Of a stretch of DNA of 64,000 nucleotides, positions 59,420-64,000 are shown in pieces. Position numbers and translations under genes: made by a program. Below the pieces are notes generated by a model. The model made no database searches. It was not told the DNA's origin and saw only the letters and a program-made list of their open reading frames with translations. How positions within the stretch are numbered: the stretch's first letter is position 1; each line of letters starts with the position of its first letter. The DNA lies in NCBI GenBank assembly GCA_963841705.1, contig CAWJDY010000065.1, positions 1 through 64,000 of the forward strand. Reading direction: 5' to 3'. The stretch comes from VAZQ01 sp963841705 (GTDB taxonomy: Bacteria > Pseudomonadota > Alphaproteobacteria > Rhizobiales > Xanthobacteraceae).

Positions 59420-61048
59420 ATGAAAACGGTACGGGACGTCACCTATCAGTTGCTCCGCGAGCTCGGCCTGACGACAGTCTTCGGCAACGTCGGCTCGACC
59501 GAGGAAACCTTCTTGAAAAACTTCCCATCGGACTTCCGCTACATATTGGCGCTGCAGGAGGCCTCGGTCATCGGCATCGCCGACGGTTACGCGCAGGCTA
59601 TGCGGCGCCCGGCTTTGGTAAACGTCCACACCGGCGCCGGATTGGGCAACGCGATGGGGAATCTCCTCACGGCATTTCAGAACAAGACGCCGCTTATCGT
59701 GACCGCCGGACAGCAAACGCGCGAGATGCTGCTGATGGAACCTTGGCTCACGAACGTGGAACCCGCGATGCTGCCCCGCCCGTGGGTGAAATGGGCCTAT
59801 GAGCCGGTGCGAGCGGAGGATATACCGGCCGCATTCATGCGTGCGATTGCTACCGCGCTTCAGCCGCCTTCGGGGCCCGTATTCCTTTCGCTCCCGCTCG
59901 ACGATTGGGAAAAGCCTTGCGAAGCCCCCGCCGTGGTGCGGTCGGTCAGCACGCGAATTGCGCCCGATCGTGATCGCCTGGCGGAATTTGCGGAGACCCT
60001 GTCGCAAGCATCTTCGCCGGCGCTGATCTGCGGCGCCGCGATCGCACGCGGAAACGGTTGGAAGGAAGCAGTCGCGTTTGCGGAAGCGCTCGGCGCGCCG
60101 GTATGGGCTGCGCCCGCTTCCGAGCGCACGCCGTTCCCGGAAAACCACCCTCTCTACTGCGGCGGATTGCCATTCGCCACCGGGCCCCTGAGCGAAAAAC
60201 TGAAAGGCCACGACGTGGCGCTCATTATCGGCGCTCCAGTGTTTCGCTACTATCCCTATGTGCCGGGCCCGTATCTCCCAGCGGGGCTGCGCCTGCTGCA
60301 TATTTCCGATGACCCGGCGGAGACCTCGCGCGCGCCGGTGGGCGACAGTCTGCTCGGGGACGCCGTCCTGTCTCTCGTCGGCCTCACGGCCCTGCTTGCC
60401 CACTACAAACCTAAGGCAGCCAAGCCGCGCGAGAGAATCGTGCACCGGATGGCGCCTCACCCGGCCTGCGCGGAAAAGCCATCAGACGACGGACGCTTGT
60501 CCGCTGCGCAGGTGTTCGCTGCGCTTAACGAAATTCGACCGGCAAATACGGTGCTTGTCGAGGAGAGCCCGTCAAACCTCGGCGATCTGCATAAGGCATG
60601 GCCAATCACCGAGCCCGACACCTTCTACACCTTTGCAAGCGGAGGGCTCGGCTGGAACCTTCCGGCGTCGGTGGGCATCGCGCTCGCCGAGCGAGACACC
60701 GGCCGCAACCGTCCCGTGATTACGATCATCGGTGATGGCTCATTCCAGTATTCGGTTCAATCGATCTGGAGCGCCGCGCAGCTGAATCTTCCCATGCTGA
60801 TCGTCGTTATGCGCAACGAGGAATACTGCATTCTCAAATCTTTTGCGGTCCTTGAGCAAACGCCGGGTGTTCCCGGCCTCGACCTACCCGGGCTCGATAT
60901 TGTCTCCATCGCGCGCGGTTACGGGTGCGATGCCGTGCGCCTGGACGACATTGGCGCGATCAAAAAGGCCGCTACCGAAGCCTGGAAAAAACAACGGCCG
61001 ACTGTGCTTGAGATACCTATTTCCGCTCAGGTTCCGCCGCTGATTTAG
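59420..61048 (+). CDS. Benzoylformate-decarboxylase-like ThDP enzyme
   Basis: 542 aa, similar along its length to benzoylformate decarboxylase (MdlC). It keeps the catalytic Ser26 (FGNVGSTEE), Glu47 (LALQEASV) and His70 (NVHTGAG), and the ThDP/Mg motif GDGSFQYSVQSI. Two positions differ from the Pseudomonas enzyme: where that has His281 (F-R-Y-H) this has Tyr278 (VFRYYPYVPG), and where it has Ala460 this has Ile471 (EEYCILKSF). So it likely decarboxylates or ligates another 2-oxo acid. ATG at 59420. No other mandelate-pathway gene is adjacent. Confidence 0.9.
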   Translation: MKTVRDVTYQLLRELGLTTVFGNVGSTEETFLKNFPSDFRYILALQEASVIGIADGYAQAMRRPALVNVHTGAGLGNAMGNLLTAFQNKTPLIVTAGQQTREMLLMEPWLTNVEPAMLPRPWVKWAYEPVRAEDIPAAFMRAIATALQPPSGPVFLSLPLDDWEKPCEAPAVVRSVSTRIAPDRDRLAEFAETLSQASSPALICGAAIARGNGWKEAVAFAEALGAPVWAAPASERTPFPENHPLYCGGLPFATGPLSEKLKGHDVALIIGAPVFRYYPYVPGPYLPAGLRLLHISDDPAETSRAPVGDSLLGDAVLSLVGLTALLAHYKPKAAKPRERIVHRMAPHPACAEKPSDDGRLSAAQVFAALNEIRPANTVLVEESPSNLGDLHKAWPITEPDTFYTFASGGLGWNLPASVGIALAERDTGRNRPVITIIGDGSFQYSVQSIWSAAQLNLPMLIVVMRNEEYCILKSFAVLEQTPGVPGLDLPGLDIVSIARGYGCDAVRLDDIGAIKKAATEAWKKQRPTVLEIPISAQVPPLI

Positions 61049-61184
61049 TGGATACCATCAATGCATCCACAAGCCTGCTTTCGCGGGGCCGTTGCGCCGG
61101 CCGGAGCGCACGACGGTACAGGCGAGTTTGGGAGTTAGGACCACGTCGCAAGGACGTTCGGGTTTGAACGTCGGCTGAGTCCGC

Positions 61185-61373
61185 TCAGCTCTCGTCGCGG
61201 CAGTACAGTCTTTGCGGAATGGGATCGTCCCCTTGCGGGAGGCAGTACTGGGCCACCTGCACCCGTTTTTCGGCAGCTGCTCGGACAGGTGCGTCCCAAC
61301 GGGATCCGGCGGCAATCGCGAGCATGGCGAGCAAGCCGGCGCTGAAAACGCATGTCATTTTTCTTGTTTGCAT
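61185..61373 (-). CDS. Small exported peptide, 62 aa
   Basis: The sequence starts with a signal peptide (MTCVFSAGLLAMLAIAAGSR after a short basic lead). The short mature part ends QYCLPQGDDPIPQRLYCRDES, with two cysteines that may form one disulfide bond. It resembles the small exported peptides seen near 6.2 kb. A long plus-strand frame covers the same bases but has no protein character. Confidence 0.55.
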   Translation of the reverse strand: MQTRKMTCVFSAGLLAMLAIAAGSRWDAPVRAAAEKRVQVAQYCLPQGDDPIPQRLYCRDES

Positions 61374-61590
61374 GGTGACAAGCTCCTCGCCAAGCGTTCG
61401 GCACTGGCACAGAAGCAAGTATGGGTGTGATCGACCTGCCGCTTGCCCGAAGTTGCGGCGGCTTTGCCCGAATTGCTGTCCGACTTCGATGCGAAAAGGA
61501 TTACGCGACCTGTACGTACGTATACTCGACAGGTGGGAACGTCCGCTCCAACATGGCCATGACCGAAAGAGCCCTGGGGCTCGATGCCTG

Positions 61591-61845
61591 ATGAAAAGCT
61601 CTACTCTGCGAGAGCAGCCAGACATGCCAATTCGACAGCATCTCTCGCACACTCACGCGTTCGTAGCCGATGATATTGCTCTTCTCTCCACCGCGTTCGA
61701 AGGCGCGCTGCGTTCGTTGCGCTTGGTCAACCGCGCCGATCCTGCAGTTTCGCTCGTAGCCGAGCGTACCATTGAGCTCGCACTGCGCGGTGAGCGAGAT
61801 CCCATCCTCTTGCGGGACCGCGTGCTGGAATCATTCGCGAATTGA
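61591..61845 (+). CDS. Small hypothetical protein, 84 aa
   Basis: The C-terminal 60 residues form two helices (ADDIALLSTAFEGALRSLRL and VSLVAERTIELALRGERDP). This is the pattern of small helical proteins that occur in many copies in Bradyrhizobium, where they are annotated as hypothetical. The start could be the ATG at 61591 or at 61624. Function unknown. Confidence 0.6.
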   Translation: MKSSTLREQPDMPIRQHLSHTHAFVADDIALLSTAFEGALRSLRLVNRADPAVSLVAERTIELALRGERDPILLRDRVLESFAN

Positions 61846-61995
61846 TCAACAGCGGGTTTCGCTCCAATAGACCCATAGGGGGGACAAAGGCGCGCCGCTC
61901 GGAAAACTCGAGTCAGACATCATCTCGCGTGCCGCGCCCACCAGCCGCCGCCCGACCGCGTGGGCACGGGCTGCGCAGCTATGGCATCGCTGCGC

Positions 61996-62406
61996 TCAGC
62001 GACGCGCTGGCGCGGATTCAATGTTGGCCGCCGGCCCGCCGCGAATGGCGCGAACGGTTGGTGGATGCGCCGCAGCCGGCATCGAGAGCGCCTTCCAGGG
62101 CGCAATCGTCTCGACAATGATGTGAATTCCGGCCAAGGCGCTTTCGATTTCAGCCTGAACGCGCTCGACCTCGCACTTCAAGAACTCCTGAAGCTGCTGG
62201 AGCTCGGACATGAGTCCTTCGAGGCCCTCGATCGAATTTGAAGTCAGCCGCGCGACGGCAACCTTGATGCGTTCGGCATCGGCCTGGAGCTGAAGGGGCG
62301 GCTTAGGGACGTCTTGCTCCGCGGGCCTGGTGATTTCCGTGTCTTGATCGGACACCAGAGAAGTTTCAGCAGCCGGCGAAGAAGGCGTTACGGCGTTCGC
62401 GTTCAT
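61996..62406 (-). CDS. Hypothetical protein with helical coiled-coil centre, 136 aa
   Basis: An ATG after ACGGAGGACC opens a Pro/Glu-rich disordered lead of about 38 residues; then a helix from about 40 to 100 (QADAERIKVAVARLTSNSIE, then GLMSELQQLQEFLKCEVERV) with a heptad-like pattern; and a basic tail. It has no membrane part. I recognise no named family. The strong ribosome-binding site favours a real gene. Confidence 0.65.
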   Translation of the reverse strand: MNANAVTPSSPAAETSLVSDQDTEITRPAEQDVPKPPLQLQADAERIKVAVARLTSNSIEGLEGLMSELQQLQEFLKCEVERVQAEIESALAGIHIIVETIAPWKALSMPAAAHPPTVRAIRGGPAANIESAPARR

Positions 62407-62693
62407 GAGGTCCTCCGTAATCGAATGTTGTTTGTCTCGTCCCAGACCGGAACAATATTTCGAGTTGGGTTAACAACTCTTTAGGAAAGTGTGGAACGAG
62501 CAGTTTTGGATTGCTCGGGGCAACATCATGGAAACAGCGCAAAGACGATAAATCTTCTCCATGCCGCTTGGCTGTCTTTGTATAGCCATCCTTTCGGTCA
62601 ATAGTTCAAGCTTAATTACTCACTCTTGCGGGCCTGGCATCGTCCTTCTCTGCGGGAGAAGGTTCGAGATCGCTGATCGCGATTGGAGGAAGC

Positions 62694-63428
62694 ATGGCAA
62701 CCGCACAGTTTGCTGAGCAACGGTTCGAGGGGGACCGGTTTGCTGAGATCAACCTGGAACAGCCGGCCGAATTTTGGGCGCCCCCGCTTGCCCCAACTGC
62801 AACGCCTGCTGCTGCAGATATTCCTCTGCGCGAAGAGGCTGGCCTCGCAACAGGCGAGGAGCATTATTTCCAGCCTGAGCAAACTGATTTTCCCGAAGCC
62901 CAAACAAGCCTCGCACTCCGGCGAAAGCTGATCGCTGGCATAGCAATTGTGGCGGCATTAGGAGCAGGTACGCTTGCGTACTTCTTTTGGGCCTCGCCGG
63001 GCGACAAACTATCCGCGCAAACTGCGCAAACCGCTCCAGCGGTGCAATCCTCACCCGTCGCTCAGGTCCAGGCGGCTTCGCGGAGCCCTGAATCGCCCCC
63101 TGCTGTACCGGTTGCGGTAGCCTGGCCTGATCTTCCCCCTTCCGTCACGGTCGAGGCCGCTCCGCAAGTTGCTTCGACTGCGCCTCCCGCAAATACCGCG
63201 ACGCGCCAGAGTGTCCGGGCGTCGCAGACCCGGGAGATCGTTTTTTTGCAGCGTCCGGGCGTCAACATCAGGTCTACACCGGCGGCAAATGGGATTGTTC
63301 TTGGGACCGCCGCCAAGGGCGCGCGCTTCAAGGTTACCAAGCGGGAAGGGGACTGGGTCCAGGTGGAGAACAGCCGCTTGAAGGGTTGGATCAGCTCGCA
63401 ATTTCTCGCGCCCCAGCAACCCCGATAG
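62694..63428 (+). CDS. Membrane-anchored bacterial SH3-domain protein
   Basis: 244 aa. A cytosolic lead of about 80 residues is followed by one membrane helix (LIAGIAIVAALGAGTLAYFF), a Pro/Ala/Ser/Val-rich periplasmic linker, and a C-terminal SH3-like domain at about 180-240 (PGVNIRSTPAANGIVLGTA, then DWVQVENSRLKGWISSQFL). SH3_3 domains bind cell-wall peptides. This is probably an envelope protein that reaches the peptidoglycan. The ATG follows GGAGGAAGC. Confidence 0.82.
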   Translation: MATAQFAEQRFEGDRFAEINLEQPAEFWAPPLAPTATPAAADIPLREEAGLATGEEHYFQPEQTDFPEAQTSLALRRKLIAGIAIVAALGAGTLAYFFWASPGDKLSAQTAQTAPAVQSSPVAQVQAASRSPESPPAVPVAVAWPDLPPSVTVEAAPQVASTAPPANTATRQSVRASQTREIVFLQRPGVNIRSTPAANGIVLGTAAKGARFKVTKREGDWVQVENSRLKGWISSQFLAPQQPR

Positions 63429-63446
63429 GAGCGGCGATAGAGCGGT

Positions 63447-63475
63447 GTAGGGGCGGGTTTCAAACCCGCCCCTAC
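63447..63475. repeat. Palindromic repeat, GTAGGGGCGGG family, copy 6
   Basis: GTAGGGGCGGGTTT followed by CAAACCCGCCCCTAC, located just after the SH3 protein gene. The remaining bases up to 63900 hold no convincing gene; a 37-codon frame ending at 63869 is not supported. Confidence 0.92.
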
Positions 63476-63900
63476 GTCAATTTGGCGTAGCGAGGTCGCG
63501 CCGCAGGCGTGCCCGACGGCGACATGCGGGTGTGTCCCCGGATATCGCGGCGCGCCTTGCTACCTGCGACACAGCACATCGAGCTGCGCGCCGCTCATCC
63601 GGGCTACTCCACACTGAGTCTACGGCGTCAATGCCATCGATCAGCTTTTTTATTCAGTCCAGCGCCGGACCCTTTCTTGTCTGCCGCGAAACAGAAATGT
63701 GAATTCAGTCTTGGTGTTGCTCTCCTGGCGGGGACCACCTGTACGACGTCTCAGGGTGGCGCCGGCGGACAACTTTGCGGGTAATTATTTGCCCCATGAT
63801 CCCAATCGTTTGGCAGGCCTCGGCTCAACTGCCATCGTCCTCAAGGGGCTCACCGCCGCCATTGCGTAAGTGAGCTGGGTGCCTGATCACATCAATGGTC

Positions 63901-63916
63901 TGGCATGGGCCTTGCA
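63901..63916 (+). promoter_or_regulatory. Sigma-54 (RpoN) promoter-like site
   Basis: TGGCATGGGCCTTGCA has the invariant GG and GC ten bases apart and matches the TGGCAC-N5-TTGC consensus well. It points to the gene beginning at 63986, which would have a leader of about 60 bases. Confidence 0.65.
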
Positions 63917-63985
63917 TTCTAAGACCAGTCAGCGGGGAGCGCGAATTACAATGCCGAGGGCAGGCTGCCGAGGGAGCCAATCATC

Positions 63986-64000
63986 ATGAAGAAGTTGTCC
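63986..64000 (+). CDS. First five codons of a gene cut by the window edge
   Basis: An ATG, preceded by AGGGAGCC at a suitable distance, begins M-K-K-L-S and runs off the window. Lysine-rich starts of this type suit exported or pilin-like proteins, but five residues cannot decide. The sigma-54-like site 70 bases upstream supports it being a real gene start. Confidence 0.4.

Noticed and set aside
63509..63869. Frames of 91 and 37 codons before the right edge
   Set aside because: They cross repeat sequence or lack a ribosome-binding site and coding-like composition.
1..64000. CRISPR arrays, rRNA, tRNA or prophage genes
   Set aside because: No regularly spaced repeats of suitable length, no cloverleaf sequence ending in a usable acceptor stem, and no capsid, terminase, integrase or intact transposase gene were seen.

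Overview
The window is high-GC (about 60-65% by eye) with alphaproteobacterial gene content. EcfG-like and RpoH sigma factors, a FixJ-type regulator, a HWE-type kinase, several Bug-family solute receptors, a DUF3551-like exported peptide and many dispersed palindromic intergenic repeats suggest Hyphomicrobiales, near the Bradyrhizobium/Xanthobacteraceae group. This is inferred from gene families only; there is no rRNA or tRNA in the window.

Layout. 1-9.7 kb: end of a RecD/UvrD-type helicase, an orphan HigA antitoxin beside a HigB scrap, rpe, a hybrid histidine kinase, a solitary amino-acid-type ABC receptor, a DedA protein, an SDR, a threonine aldolase, a truncated DoxX protein and small exported proteins. 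9.8-18.3 kb: an orphan NMT1-type receptor, an HpaB-type flavin monooxygenase, and a nitrate assimilation cluster (transporter, FAD oxidoreductase, molybdopterin nitrate reductase) with a good sigma-54 site in front. 18.4-21 kb: a Bug receptor with two Asp/Glu-racemase-fold enzymes. 21.2-24.8 kb: a gene-poor, lower-GC island with a membrane-anchored tandem-repeat protein, an unrecognised protein and degraded sequence.

24.8-45.4 kb is one large accessory catabolic region: a second Bug receptor with a luciferase-like monooxygenase, hydantoinase/oxoprolinase subunits HyuA and HyuB, two VOC proteins, a glutamine amidotransferase, a 2-hydroxyacid dehydrogenase, an MBL hydrolase, an alpha/beta hydrolase, a complete branched-chain-type ABC importer with fused LivM-LivG, a thiolase-like/DUF35 pair, a zinc alcohol dehydrogenase and an SMP-30 lactonase. 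Together they look like uptake and stepwise breakdown of one or more organic acids, amides or cyclic ureides. The substrates cannot be read from the sequence.

45.5-64 kb: rhodanese, an Lrp/AsnC regulator, cysJ-cysI sulfite reductase, an enoyl-CoA hydratase, then a signalling block (MASE1-PAS-HWE kinase lacking its usual phospho-acceptor His, FixJ-type regulator, kinase remnant, single-domain receiver, EcfG-like sigma, RpoH). It ends with small exported or cysteine-rich proteins, a benzoylformate-decarboxylase-like ThDP enzyme with substituted active-site residues, an SH3 protein and a second sigma-54-type site at the right edge.

Two palindromic repeat families recur between genes and several times supply the last codons or stop codon of the adjoining gene. 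The most unusual single objects are the tandem-repeat membrane protein at 21.3-22.5 kb, the His-less HWE kinase, the mismatched racemase-fold pair and the HigB scrap.
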